64,000 nucleotides of DNA from Knoxdaviesia capensis (lineage: Eukaryota; Ascomycota; Sordariomycetes; Microascales; Gondwanamycetaceae), in assembly GCA_001510575.1 (NCBI GenBank), contig LNGK01000002.1:1910144-1974143 (forward strand), given 5' to 3'. Position 1 is the first letter of the stretch; each line of letters opens with the position of its first letter. Below, in pieces: positions 46,519 through 59,492 of this stretch. The position numbers and the translations under genes are program-made. The notes beneath the pieces were generated by a model. The model saw only the letters and a list, made by a program, of their open reading frames with translations. It made no database searches and was not told where the DNA came from.

Positions 46519-47034
46519 GTGATCCAAGGTTGAGATGAGAGCCAACATCATCATCTCACCCACAGATGGACAGAACTACTGTGCATAGAAACGGGGCATA
46601 TAATATAGCGTTAGAAGTCCTATAAGCTCACGCACTTTTTTGGAGATCAGCTGGCGGGAGACGGGCCGACAGCGAATGGAAGATGCAGGCGGATGGAGCC
46701 CAATGGTGGTAGCCCTATTACGACGGGCCACTCCAGAGCTTCTCTCGGGCCTCCTTAGTATGGAAAACTTGACTGTGATCCTGCGAGAGAGCGCGAGAAG
46801 CAAATCTCAGCCTAGGTTGGGCCTGTGTCGGCCAGGCCTTCAGGTCATGGAAATAAGCGCCTGTCTCCCAGCATCCGGAATGTTCGAGAGAAGCAAAAGC
46901 TGTGCATGCATCCTGGGAAATATTTGCATAGGCGAGAGATAAGACCATCATCACTGCCACATTGGGATGTGTTGTGTTTCCCCCTACCCGCTGACAGTAT
47001 TGCTTTGCTTGATTTCACTTATCTCTCCCCCCCC

Positions 47035-47065
47035 NNNNNNNNNNNNNNNNNNNNNNNNNNNNNNN
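47035..47065. other. Assembly gap of 31 N
   Basis: Thirty-one N with C runs on both sides, so the gap probably lies in or spans a C-rich simple repeat. The true length is unknown. Confidence 0.95.
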
Positions 47066-50000
47066 CCCCAACCATCAGCCGTCAACCATCTCCTCCCAGG
47101 CCAGACAGAAACCAGTTGGCGCACCCCCTTCCCTTGTTGATACTGTTGATCTTTTTTTATTTTTTTTTCTTTTTCTTTTCTCCGTGTTTGGTCAACCAAG
47201 AGCACAAACCTAACCTTTTCGCGTAACTTGCACATCCACACGCCCCCCGGTCAGCGTTGCGTTGAGGCTGGAAACCACGCACCCGAGAGCAACAGCGACT
47301 TGGTTCCCAAGCAACACAAGCACTTGCCAGTGTCGCAGCGGGAGTGGACTTTTGCGTTCTCGCTTTGGGTCTGTCTATCGATGCGGAAGTCCAGCGAGGA
47401 AAAAAGAAAGCCCACTGCATCCGAAGCCGAGAGATTTCTGTCGAAGCTACGACCAGTGAGTGAATGCTGGCTAGGCTTCCTGCGGGACCACTGAATCCTT
47501 TCCCACCTTTCAGCCAGCCAGCCGTGGGCTTTTTGGGGAGTGTTCGCGTTGCCCGGTTTGGCTGGGTCGGCGTCTGGAGCTGTACCGGGTACGTGCGTGT
47601 CTATGATTGTGTGCCCGGCGGCCAAGGTACCCTGTACCGATGGTCTGGACTGGCTTGTCCGTCCATCCAAGGCTGCTTGCTTGCTCGGACAGGGGAAACA
47701 CCAAGAACCCCGTTTCCTCGGTCGTGTACCACCCACCACGCTTCTAATTGTCCGCTATCTCTCACCCAGCCAGCCCCCCGTATCGGGAGAGCTGGCCATG
47801 GAAATCATGAAATATTGATCAGCCGTGGTGTGTTTCCACAACAGAGTTTCTAGCGCTTGAAACCGGCGAACGGCCCCCCTTTTATGTGTCCCGGTTGCCT
47901 CCCTGTCTGGTCTTTTGATATAAGTCGTTTTGAGGCTCCCACATCCTGGTGACAGTCACCAAGCCAGGAATTGTGAGAGAAAAAAAGAAAAGAAAAAAGA
48001 TTGCTAATAGCCCTTGCGAGTGTAACCCTGCCAGGCCATTCCACGCCATGCCATGTCCTATTGTCCAATCCACCCCCCAGACGGCTGCACTCCTCTGCTC
48101 CCCTCCGTCCATTGTCCAATACGACTTTGGCAGGTCTGCCTCTCTGCCCTCGTCTCCCAAGCCCAGCTTCCCGTATTGAGCAGGCAGAAGATGTGGTTCT
48201 GTTCTCCCGCGGACATGCTGTGGTGGCCCCGCCAGATGCGAGAATGTTGGTTTTTGTTATCTTGGCTGTACCACGCAGAGAGAATGGGATCTTTCCAGCC
48301 GTGATATATTTATGTTATCAGGTGTGAGTGAAGGCACAACTATGTTCAGACAGTGAACAGTAGACACAATAGTTGCCGACGAGCACGATATCGGACAGCC
48401 AGACAGCAAGCTCACGCGAATATCCAGTCATGGACAGACAACGTCATTGCAATCACCTCCCGCCCGACGTCCGTTTATCTCATTTTACTCGTGCCTGAAA
48501 CTAAGCCCTCAACCAAGTTTTTTCTTCGGTCGCCTTTTCCCTTATCTTATCACACAGGTCACTCAAAGCCTTGGTTTTTTGTTTTTTTATTTGGGAAATA
48601 CGAGCTTTATATTAGCGTTTCATTTGTGACGAATTCCGGAATCGACTGCGAGAACGACCCAAAACAAAAACGATAATCCTTCGCTTGTGGGTATCCGTGA
48701 ATTCTTGGTGCTCCAGGCACTATAGGAGGGCCGCAATACTAAACCAAAGTCTTGGTCCGCTGTTCCTCGTTATCATGCCGACCTCAAGCACAGATGAACC
48801 GCACAGCAGACCGCCTATTTCGCTTCAGCTCAAGTGGAAATCCGCCTGTTCAGCGTCCTTAGGTGGAGATAGATAGAGGAGCCAAGAAGCCCGTCGGAGA
48901 GTTTTACACAGAATAGAAGGAGAATACCGTTGTATTCCCGGTCGGGCTCAACAGCATCTTCGGCCGCCCTCTGTCCCGGAATTTGCCCACCCCCTCAAAG
49001 ATATATAATCATAAGAGCCTCAACCAACTTCAAAACTCTCTCTCTCACAGGCCGGGGCCTTGGCCGTTCTACTCTGATATCACCGTTGTCGGCTACATGA
49101 GTGTGTATTAAAGTAGTACGACTAAGAGCGATGGTAGAAACACACGCCCCCCCCTTTTCTTACTTCTGCACTGACAACAAATCTCAAAAGTGGCTCCTCC
49201 GCCCGCCGCCGCCGCAGGAGCGTCCACCGGTTGTTGTGTGTCACAGTTAACGCTACTGTTTGACCTTGTTCTCTCTTTTTATTTCCCCTCTTGGTGCAGC
49301 TAGCCGGGTGCTGTACCCTGAAAGCAAGAAGAAGACTTGTCCATATACGTGTCTCCCTCATGATATAAGCAACCGCCTGCTCTCTCGCTCTCAAACGTAG
49401 CTTCCCGGCAAAGTGCCCGTTTCCCAGGAGGTGATGATTTGTTTCGAGGCCGATCCGGGAGGGGATGGTGGGGACGATGTGTTTCCTCGCGCTAGAAGCA
49501 TTTTCCTTGTTATTATTTCAAAGGTCAGCTCAGCTGGGGCTTGTGGGGGCGTATCAGAGTTGAACACAAGGAGCCTTTCTTGCCGTCCTGAGACCAGACT
49601 AGAAGGGTGTTTTGACAGACGCAATCGAAGGAAAGAGAGGCTCTTTGCCGCCGTAGTGAAGCCCGTCGCTTAGACGAGGGTACGCGTGTAAAGTACGGGA
49701 AAAAGAAGACCAAGCTCGCCCAAAAGGAGATTGAGTCTGTAGTACCAGGCCGCATCACACGGATGTGTTCACACCGGACATATACGTCTGGTAACCTAAC
49801 CCTCACAAACACACTTACACACATACCACTGTCACCACGCGCCTCCGTCGTCATTGCTCTGGCCTTCTCATTCAAGTTAGACCTCTCGTCTCTCTCTCTC
49901 CGAGGGTCTGCGCGGGAGACCACCGAGAGGCTGAAAACAAAAGAGACACCAAACGCCGCTGGCGCACGTTTGTTTGGACTAGGAGGTTTGACGAGATTTG

Positions 50001-50080
50001 CAGCTGGGAAGCGTGTTCCAACCAGGAAGTACTTGAAGGGCCTCGTGCTCTCTCCTCCTCCTTCTAGCTCAGGTACTCCC

Positions 50081-50083
<3 letters not shown>

Positions 50084-50115
<32 letters not shown>
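50084..50115. repeat. (CT)n microsatellite
   Basis: About 16 CT units. Confidence 0.9.
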
Positions 50116-50121
<6 letters not shown>

Positions 50122-53100
50122 GTGCACCTCAAGCGTGCGGCAGCTCTCTCGTCCTCGGAGAGTGGGCTTGGTCTCGGTCCTCTGCCTCTGGCTAATGGTG
50201 TTTTAAAGCCATCTCGGACGACGTCCAGCTCATGTTGGGAAGAAATATCGAACGAGCGTCACTCGTCGGTCGTCCTCGCTCGCAACTTGAAACTCGCTAG
50301 AGCTCAAGGTATGGTTGTTCATCTCGTCTCTATCCTGCCATCTCTTCTTTCAAGTTCCACCTCAGACCCTCAATATACAGTACAGTACACGCCTCTCTCT
50401 CTGCCTGTCCTTCTCCCTCTCATGAGGCACAAGCGAGCATTACTACCTGCCAGACAAACACACGCCCCCCGCTGAGCCGCAGTCTGACAAACCGGATTCC
50501 TGCAGATGCCGTCCCCTCCGTGTTCGGGGCTTGGCTCTGCAGTCTCCCGCATTCCAGATGCCGATTTTTCTTCTTCTCTCTTGCCAATTTTTGGTTCCCT
50601 TCTATCTCCATGCAACCTCCACCACTAACGTCATGTAGCAATACTTGACGCGAGCTGCATCTGGCCGGTTTGGTGCTATTCGTCGTCTGCATGCATGTTA
50701 GGTCGGTATCTCGATGCTGTAGGTGTGAGGGAGAGGGAAGTCTACTACCTATTTCCCTCTCCCCTCTCACCCCTTACCCTCCATGTTCGGTTTTCTGGTC
50801 CTCTTTCCCGGCTGGGTGGTATACAAGTTTAGTGTGCTTCCCGGATCGGGCTTCCGTGTGGCTGGCTGATGGTGGTCATCTAAGAGCCTCCTTGCATGCC
50901 GGCCATTCCTTTTTGATACCCTTTCGTCCCTTACGTTTCCTCGCTTCCTGCACGCCGTTCTCGGTTATGCTCAGGTTTGCTTTTCTTCCTCACTTTGTGG
51001 CTTTCACTCGGCTGGTCGGTCCTAGTGCTGGCGTGTCACATTGGTCTTTTCTTGCCATTCATGGTTCCTTCGAGCTGCCGTCTCTGCATATATAAGGAGC
51101 CGGTTGCCCGCCCTCCTTCGTCTCCCTTTCGGGCTGCACCACCCTCTGCCTCTTGAATGTGATAGCTTGGCTTTTAGTTACGGAGCCCGCACAATCATGC
51201 ATCCGCACTTGTCTATATGCCTTTCCCGTGATGGGACGCTCGATTCCCCATTTGAGAGCGAGCATCGGTCTTGTCTACCAGCACTACCACCATAAGTCAC
51301 TACACAAACTCTCCACGACACATTCGATAAGTTGCAGGGAATCTCCGGCACGCTGTTTCTTTGCACGTTCCGGTCCCATCTATCAGCCTGTCAGCCATCG
51401 GGGTGTCACTGTCAACCCAGCGGATGCAGGTACCGGAACAACCTCACCCCACGCAGCAAGGACCGGCCAGGACACCGAGTGCCGGGGGTGTGTGTGCACG
51501 ATACCGGGCGAGTGTATGCAACGGCTGAGTTTGTGGGGTGCAGCATGGCCGGCAGGCTAGCGTGCAGAATTACCGGAGATCACTGGAGGTGGTGCGGGGA
51601 AGAAGAGAGAGAGATCATCTAGGTAAGTGGCGATGCGTCCAAAACAAAGCCAATCCCGGAACAAAAGGAACCAAAAAAAAAAAAATGTCCGTCTAGTCCG
51701 GATTGGGCAAATCGATTCTGTGCAATGTCGCCGAATATGCGGCTTCTGATCCGGGGTTCTCCGTGGAGTGGTCAGTGTCTTGCATGCAGCAGGTATGGTG
51801 GTGAGGGGGTGCTGGACGGAGGAGAATGCACGGTCTTTCCATCGGCCCTCCCTCTTTCTATCTCTCGACGTGGAATAGTGGTGGTGAGTGGTGAGAATCA
51901 TGGAGTTTGGCTCTCCTTTGGGGGGGAGGGTGGGAGTGCCAGTAGACACTAGCCGGTACGATGTAACTGCCAACGATAGTCTGATGTGCATCTCCGAAGA
52001 CAGAAACTGGGAGGGGCGGGGACGCTGGGACGACGTATCGATGTAAAGATACCGTCATGGAGGGGGGTGGGACAAATCCCGACGCCGAAAGTGCCGGTGT
52101 GATTGGACGACGGTAGATGGACAGTAAGATTCGAACCGTAACCGGGCCGTTTGAGAAGATGGGGAGGAGAACAGCAGGTTTGCAAGAGAGATAGCGGTGA
52201 GTATCTTTGAGGGGGGGTCGAGGCAGTGTCCCGACGTGAGGCAGCAGCTTCTGCGAAAACGCTTAGCTCGTCTATGAGGGGAACAAACTGATTGGTTGTC
52301 AAATCAATGGAGCTGCCCACCTATTCAGAAAGGACACTTTCGCCCGATCACTGAGAGACACTCGTTGACAACACAATTTCCATTAGGATGGTGCTATCGA
52401 GAGCTCAGAGGTTGATTGACAAGCGATGGGATGCCTACTGGCATCGAGAGGAGTCCTGTAGAGTTGTTTAGGTGATGATGCCAAGATGTAGGAGGTGAGA
52501 ATTGCGTCGGAGAGAACCAGCACTATCGCAGCGGAGAGTGGCCGTCGGAGAGTTCGGTTCAGGAGCCGAGGCAAGTCGAGTTTCCGGCCAGACTGGTGGA
52601 ACCGCAGTTGCATGAGGGAGTGGCTCGCGATATATGTGCTGTGAGAAAGGTAGGAAGGTCGAGGCATGTACCAGAGACAACAAAGCGCCAGAGAGAGGGA
52701 GAGTCGGAGAGTATAGCCAGAGATATTGAGAGGCAGGGGGTGAGATAATGAACAGGGCATCCGGGGTGACTGAGACGTGACAGAAAGGGGAGGTTGGGAA
52801 GGCAGAATGAGAGAGTTATTTGGATAGTGATGTGAGGTCGAGCAAGACGGTGATGATCAAGGATATGACGAGGCATTCAGCGACAGGTAGCTCCAGAGTT
52901 GTGTCCTGTGGGCAGTACGACGAGAGCCAGGAAGGAAAGAAGAAGCCTGGGAAGACAGTAAAAAAGCCCGCGCACACGGCTGGAACTTCCAAGCGAACCA
53001 AGAGGCCTCAAGACTAGAGGATTTCCACACGAATTCCAGAACGAGGGAAGCTGTTAGCAGAAGGATGTGGCCGAGTAGACAGTCAGGCTAGACCAGATGT

Positions 53101-56100
53101 AAGTCCGGGGACGGAGAATATTCTGGGAACCAGAACAGATATTGAAGTGGCCCTTGACGGGTAAGAGGCCCTTGAAAAGTCCCCATAAGTGTATCTATTG
53201 CTGGGGTATGTCTTCATTGTCTCCCAAATCTGGTATACAGTCCGATATATGGATATATGGCCGGCTAGGCCAGGAGACCGGGGAGCTGAGGTCGGAGTTG
53301 CTCAGGGGCAAGCACAGAAGTATGTGGCACCAAGCCCCGAAGCCGGCGATGATCAACTTGCCGGCAGTGCAACCCTCAAGTACTGTGCAGTCTTCACTTG
53401 ACAGTAATCACCAGTCCTTCTAGAACAGCTCTCGATGCCACCCAGAAACCCCCATGGAAACATGTGCCCTCCCCTCGCATTCCAGAGCTAAAAATTAAAG
53501 TGGAAGTCTAGCCAAGGCAAGGGTTTGCAGCCGGCGTGTTCAGCCACGTGCCCAACTTGGGACAAAAAATAGCATGCAGACATGGAGGGTGAGTGACGAC
53601 TTGCACGTCGAGAGTCCGAAGAAGGAAGTTAAACACGCCAATCTCACTGACCATCCCACAGGATCGGATTCTCGTGGAGATGATGATCGGCGGTTGTGCG
53701 TCCGGGAGACGCAAGGAACGGCAGCCGGTGCTACTCTGCCAGGACTAGGCATGGGATTGGCAGGTAGGGCTGTTGTTCGGGAGTGTTTTTCTTGTCGAGA
53801 ATGGCTGGAAGATATGACGAACTTGCTGCGCGATCTCGGTAAGTTGGGCTTTTGGCGGACTCGCAGGCGTTCGTGGAGGGTTGGACGGTCGTTGCTGTCT
53901 AACCCGAATGGCCAAACCCTAGACAGACGTGTAAGTGGTCAATGTCGTCATCGCCGCCGCGCTTGCCTGTACCACTGGCATGCACTGCCTAATCTGAACA
54001 AATTCGCTTTATTAGGAAGTTAGACATCCCGGGTAGAATTGACTTCGTTCCAGTCTCCACAGACTTTCTCTGTTATCTGCGGCGTATCTCCAATCTAAGG
54101 GTTGGCGCAATGCGCTGGTCCTCCACTCATAATTTGACCTGGGGCTAACAAACATTCCTCGGTTGACGGACTAGGGATTGAATTCCAGTTCTCGCCGACC
54201 CTGCATACACTGAAGGGAGGACCAGAACGAAAACTCTGCCTATTCGGTAGATTGTGTGCCTGTTTGATAATGCGACTGATCCCTTTCTCTCCTCCTCAGG
54301 CTACCAACTTGGAGAGCCAGCCCTAACCCTAACCAAATTTGGCGAAACGCATGTCGCAGTGGCTCAGAACCGCGTCACGAGCCGGGAAATGCAAGCCTCT
54401 GTGATTGAAAAAAATGTCTTGCTACACGTCACGTCGAAACTCACACTTCACCTTCACACTTAGTACCGTTGAGGAGATCACACCGGTGTTGGACATTCCA
54501 TCTGTGCTTTGGATAAAAACCCTAACCCTTACTGGTGTCGCGTGCGCGGCTCAGCGCCGGCTAAACTCGCTACACTTTGTTCCTGGAAAAACAAGGCCTA
54601 CAAAATATGGAAGGAGCGAACGATCAGGCGCACGCGCGGGGAGGCGAAAACGGCAACCTGGGATTGCGCAGGTGCGGCACAGTACGGTACATGGAGATCG
54701 ACACTGTGACTATCCCGATTAGATAATCGGCGTGTGGCAGAAACTATTTATACATATATTGGGGGCCCCTGAACAGCCGGGCGTACTGATGCTATGGGCG
54801 GCACAGCTAGAAAATACTTAGCACCGGTGCGAGCCCAAAGCACCGACAAACCCCCCAAGTTTCCCATTTTTGGCTCCTGCCAGCGTATTTCTGGATGCGC
54901 AGCGCTGTGATTCGTCCGTCAGGTCTTTTCTTCAGTCGCGCTTTCCATTTCTCTAACTCTGACTGTAACACACAATGTACCTTTTGCACTGTACGGGCTT
55001 TCGCCATCTTGTCTTTGGCCTGCGAAACTCTTACGCATGTTCTCTCTCTTTTTTCGTCCTCCCATCATCACCAAATCTTCCCTCTCTCTCTCTCTCTCAC
55101 TTTTTTCCCTCCCCTTCTCCCTTCTTCCATGTATTAATTGTTCACCCCCTCACTCAACAGTCATCACGAATTTCCCCCGGCTCGATTTTTCGGTTCACCC
55201 TCGTCGATTCGATATCATCATCGATTTTTTGTTTTAATTTTATTTTATTATTTTGTTCTTGTCCCCCCGTTCGCGACCACTGTTGTTCCTTTTTTCTGTG
55301 ATTCCTTTTTGGCCCTGTCGCGACTTGTTCCTACATTCCCCATTCAGTCCGGCCCATGTGTACTTTTTTTAGGCCCGCGTGATTATGATTGGGCTCGGTC
55401 AAATCTGTTGATATATCATCGTTTGCGATCTACTTGATTCTTCTTCCTCCCTCACTTTCTCTCGCCAAATAGCCATCGTCGCCGATAATCTCGACACCTG
55501 TTCCGGGTCCCCTTATCTTCCGTCTCGCGGTTAATCGATTCCATCGCATCCAGCGTTTATCGTCGTTCTCTGCTCCGTCCCCGTTATTTCGAAACATCGC
55601 GAACTCCACAACCCCAATATAGCGATATCTCCCAACGAGCCTCAGCCATCCCTCGTCGGCCTCTCCTCTCCATACTGACTTCTTCACCTTTATCAGTATT
55701 TTTGGGATCTTGTTCATCAAGCCCTTCAATGTTGGCTTTCATTTCCCGCTGATTTCCCGCTCTCGCTCTCGCTTACCACCAGCTGATTGCATCGACATCT
55801 GAATGTGGTTCGCGATCATCTCCGTTGATCATCGGCGCGTTATAGAACCATCGCCATCGGATAATCAATAAATAAATCCTCCTCTGCATCCATCTCGCCA
55901 TTATTTACTTTCATTACTAAACTGTCTTTGTTGCTTTTGTTATCGTTGATTTCCATTTCATATATCACTGATAACGTATTTCTTTCCGCCGTCACTCTAT
56001 TTGGTTTTGGTTGACTCTTTTCTTCCTCTTCCAAATCTCCTCTTTTCTTTCCCCCACTCCGCCAACCCCAAATTCTCTCCGCGACGCCCCGTTCATCCGG

Positions 56101-56240
56101 GCGTTTCTTCATTGGCGAAAGTGGCGGCGCTCACAATTCTCTCGCATTCCGAACCTGAAATTTCCTTATCCAACCACCTCAACTTTCTTCCCATCATCGA
56201 CGACTCTGCGCGTTTGGTGGAGGGGGACTCCGAGCCGGTG

Positions 56241-59200
56241 ATGATGGCACATCTCGTGCCTCATCAGTCGACGGAGCGAAAGCGTGTGAAGGTGTACGAG
56301 CTAAGAAACAATGACTGGTTTGATCGTGGCACTGGCATGTGCGTGGCAGGCTTCGCAGATGTAAGTTTGGCCTGTCTCTTAATGTCCTATCATTATCGCT
56401 ATTATCAGCATCGCCCTTTGACCCTCTCGCGAAGTTTCAATGAGGCTACGCTTATTTCTCCCTCCATTCCGGACTTCCTCTCTTATTCGCTGGGCTGATC
56501 TCTGATGGAGTCTTGTCCCCTCTACCACCTTCTCCATCTGCCTGTTAACCGTGTACTGACTTCCCATCTGCCTGTTATAGTTTGATGATGGCCAGCCGAG
56601 AGATCCCCTTGTCATCGTTGAAGCTGAAGACGGCCCCGAAAGACTTCTCCTAGAGACCAAGATTTGCAAAGATGATGGCTTCCAAAAGCAACAAGGTAAG
56701 TGGATAGATCTATCTATATGCTTCCTCATAGGGCATCCTTATTGCTTCTATTTGACTTCCCTTCGCAACCCTTCTAACAAAATGCATAGAGACTCTTATT
56801 GTCTGGACGGAGCCTTCAAACGGCATGGACATGGCCTTGAGCTTCCAGGAAGCAGAAGGCTGCGCACAAATCTGGTTGGTTTTCTTCCATATCATCTCCC
56901 ATGCTCTCTGCCATTGCTGTTCCCCCTCTTTTTTGGCATCTGCATCATCACACCCATCACCGAATATACTACTGACATGTTGCCACAATGCCTTTTCTCA
57001 TCATCAGGAGATTCATCAACAATATTCAACAAGCCTTCCACTCGGGTCTCGCGACTGCCGAGGACAACCTCTCCGATGATCTTGCTGTCGACATGCAGGC
57101 GACGGTTAACCTCCCACCCCCCGAAATCGGTAACCTGATAGAAATCGATGCCTTCATGCGCAATTTGAGCTGCAGCGCGCTCAACCGAGACTCCCTCACC
57201 AAGTTTCTGCTCAACGAAGATTACATCGCCAAGGTTGCGCGCCTGGTCGAGATTGCCGAAGACCTCGAGAGCATTGAAGATCTTCACCTGATCTGCAATA
57301 TCATCAAGACCGCCATTCTGCTCAACGACACCGCTATTATCGAAAGTGCCGTCTCCGAAGAAGCCTTCCCGTTCGTCATCGGCGCTCTCGAGTACGACCC
57401 CGAATTTCCCAACCAGAAGGCCAACCATCGCCAGTGGCTCAACGGCGACGGCCGCTACAAAGAAGTTGTCCCCATCCAGGACGAACAGATCCGCCGCAAA
57501 ATCCACCAAACCTACCGCCTCCAATATCTCAAGGATGTTGTTCTGGCCCGCATCATCGACGACCCCACCTTCTCCGTGCTCAACTCTCTCATCTTCTTCA
57601 ACAATGTTGACATTGTTCAACACCTCCACTCGAACAACGATCTCCTGTCCGAACTGTTTGGTATCTTCATGTTGTCGCAAACCGACCAGAAGCGCAAAAA
57701 GGATGCCGTCTTGTTTATCCAACAATGCTGCGCCATAGCTAAGAACCTTCAACCTCCCGCCCGACAACTGCTATACCACAACTTTCTCGCCCATGGCCTA
57801 TTGAAGGTTATCCACTTTGGCCTCCGACACCCCGATGTTACCGTCCGCGTTGGCGCTACCGACATTCTTGTTTCCGTTATTGATCACGATCCGCACATGA
57901 TTCGATCTACGATCTACCGACAACTGGGCGACAACCAAGCTCCCTTGACGGATGTCTTGATCGAACTCCTGCTAACCGAGGTTGATCTCGGCGTCAAGTC
58001 GCAGATCTCCGATGCAATCAAGGTTCTCCTCGATTGTGTCCCTGGCCCTCAGTTCCAGGATCATATGGCTAAGAGCAACGGAGATATGATTGTCGGCCGC
58101 CGTCCCACCGAGAGCATCCCACAACAGGAGTTTGTTCTGCAGAAGTTCTACGAAACCTCGGCAGTGCGGCTGTTCAAGCCCCTCCTGGATCTCGAACACC
58201 GACCGTCGATGAAGTTCACAGTCCAAGAGGCGTCGCTATTCACCTACCTGATTGAGATTCTCAGCTTCTTTATCCGACAACACGTCAACAGAAGCAAGAT
58301 GTTTGTTCTGCAGAAGAATCTGGCCCAGAGAATTGTCCAGCTTCTTGACTGCCCCGAGAAGTTTCTCCAGCTGGTGGCCATTCGCTTCCTGAGACAGCTC
58401 GTGGGCCTGCAGGACGAATTCTACCTGAAGCATCTGATTGAGAAGCGGCTGTTCCTCCCGGTTCTGGACGCGCTGATCAAGACAGTCCCGCGCGACAACC
58501 TTCTCAGCGCTGCTTGCCTTGAACTCTTTGAACTTATCCGTAAGGCTGATATTCGGGATCTGATCAAGCATCTGGTCCAGAACTACCGGGATCGCTTGGT
58601 CAAGCTGTCGACGATGGAGACTTTCCACCTCCTTCTCGCCCGCTACGACGACTGCAAGGGCTACACACAGCAAGAGTTGCCGGAAGTTGAGACGCCTGTC
58701 CGGCCCACGCTGGCTTCCCACCGCCTAATGGACCAGTTGGCCGATCCCACAGAAGAGGAGTATTGGAACACGTCGGACGACGAAGAGGAAGACGCGACCA
58801 AAAATGATGAGAAGAAGTCCACTGCGAACGGCACAGCCGCAGCATCAGGAAAGCCCCTGGTGGACTATCCTTCGGACGAAGACGAAGAAGCGGTGGATGA
58901 GAACGAGGACACGAGCGAGCCTTCCGACGCCGCACTCGATGACGAAGACTCGAAGACGACACCCCGATCGCAGCCGAGCACGCAGCTGGCATCTTCGAAA
59001 GACACTCAGCCAGCCACTAGCACTCTGCGCGAGCGCCAACCTCTGGCGGATGTGGCCGTGTCGTCGAACGATTCAGATACCGATGCGAGCGAGCGCGAGA
59101 CCACTGATGGTGTCGACAGCAGCGACGGAGAAGCCGAAACGCCAAGTGGCTCTGATTCGAGATCAGTGCGCGAGAGCATGACGGCGATCCGGCTCAGCGA

Positions 59201-59492
59201 CCAGACGCCGCCACCGGAGAAGATTTCGGAGAAGCGGCGCCGCGCAGACGACGAGGAAGAAGACGACCAGATGAGCAAGCTGTTTCAGGCTAAGCGTAGA
59301 CTTAGTTCCAGCTCTGCATCGTCGGTTTCTTCGGCAGTGTCTGCCGCTTCGGCGTCGGCGTCGGCAATGCGTCGGCGTAGCAGTCTGACGCGGAAGGCGT
59401 CGAACGGCCCGTCTGGGGTGCCTAAGATTGCCATCAGCCTTGCCGCGACTCCGATATCAACGGCCAGCGGCTCTGCCGATGAGGAAGCGTAG
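56241..59492 (+). CDS. PSY2: PP4 phosphatase regulatory subunit 3 (Psy2/SMEK)
   Basis: Four exons: 56241-56360, 56581-56695, 56790-56874 and 57008-59492, giving 934 residues. Introns are 220, 94 and 133 nt with branch sites CTGAC, CTAAC and CTGAC. The third donor is GTTGGT, a weaker form, but the joint QIW-RFINNIQ fits the family. Residues about 10-115 form the EVH1/PH-like domain (RKRVKVYELRNNDWFDRGTG, ETLIVWTEPSNGMDM). The SMK-1 domain follows from about 145 (FLLNEDYIAKVARLVEIAED, YLKDVVLARIIDDPTFSVLN), then armadillo-like helices to about 660. The C-terminal 270 residues are acidic and Ser-rich with a basic KRRRADDEEEDD segment, a possible nuclear signal. Psy2 directs the Pph3 (PP4) phosphatase to substrates such as checkpoint proteins. 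The same frame stays open 80 codons upstream of the chosen ATG, so a longer form cannot be excluded. Confidence 0.94.

Larger units (their letters stand above)
36067..56240. other. 20-kb stretch without a supportable gene
   Basis: Open frames here are short or lack protein-like composition; the longest (39311-40243, 310 codons) is built partly from CA and CT microsatellites. The stretch has many simple repeats: (AAATA)-type at 40261-40323, pentanucleotides near 40865-40914 and 41837-41858, (GA)n at 46483-46515 and (CT)n at 50084-50115. It also has TACTGTAC palindromes, (CCCTAA)2 motifs at 54321 and 54518, and an N gap at 47035-47065. The right end (54900-56240) is a strongly pyrimidine-rich leader for PSY2, and the left end (to about 37900) is probably the leader and promoter of the minus-strand gene. 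Confidence 0.55.

Noticed and set aside
52125..52145. GGTTCGAAT on the minus strand, like a tRNA T-loop
   Set aside because: The T-stem does not pair and no cloverleaf can be built.
56988..57007. ATG at 56988 as the start of PSY2
   Set aside because: It lies inside the third intron; use of it would remove the whole EVH1-like domain that the upstream exons encode.
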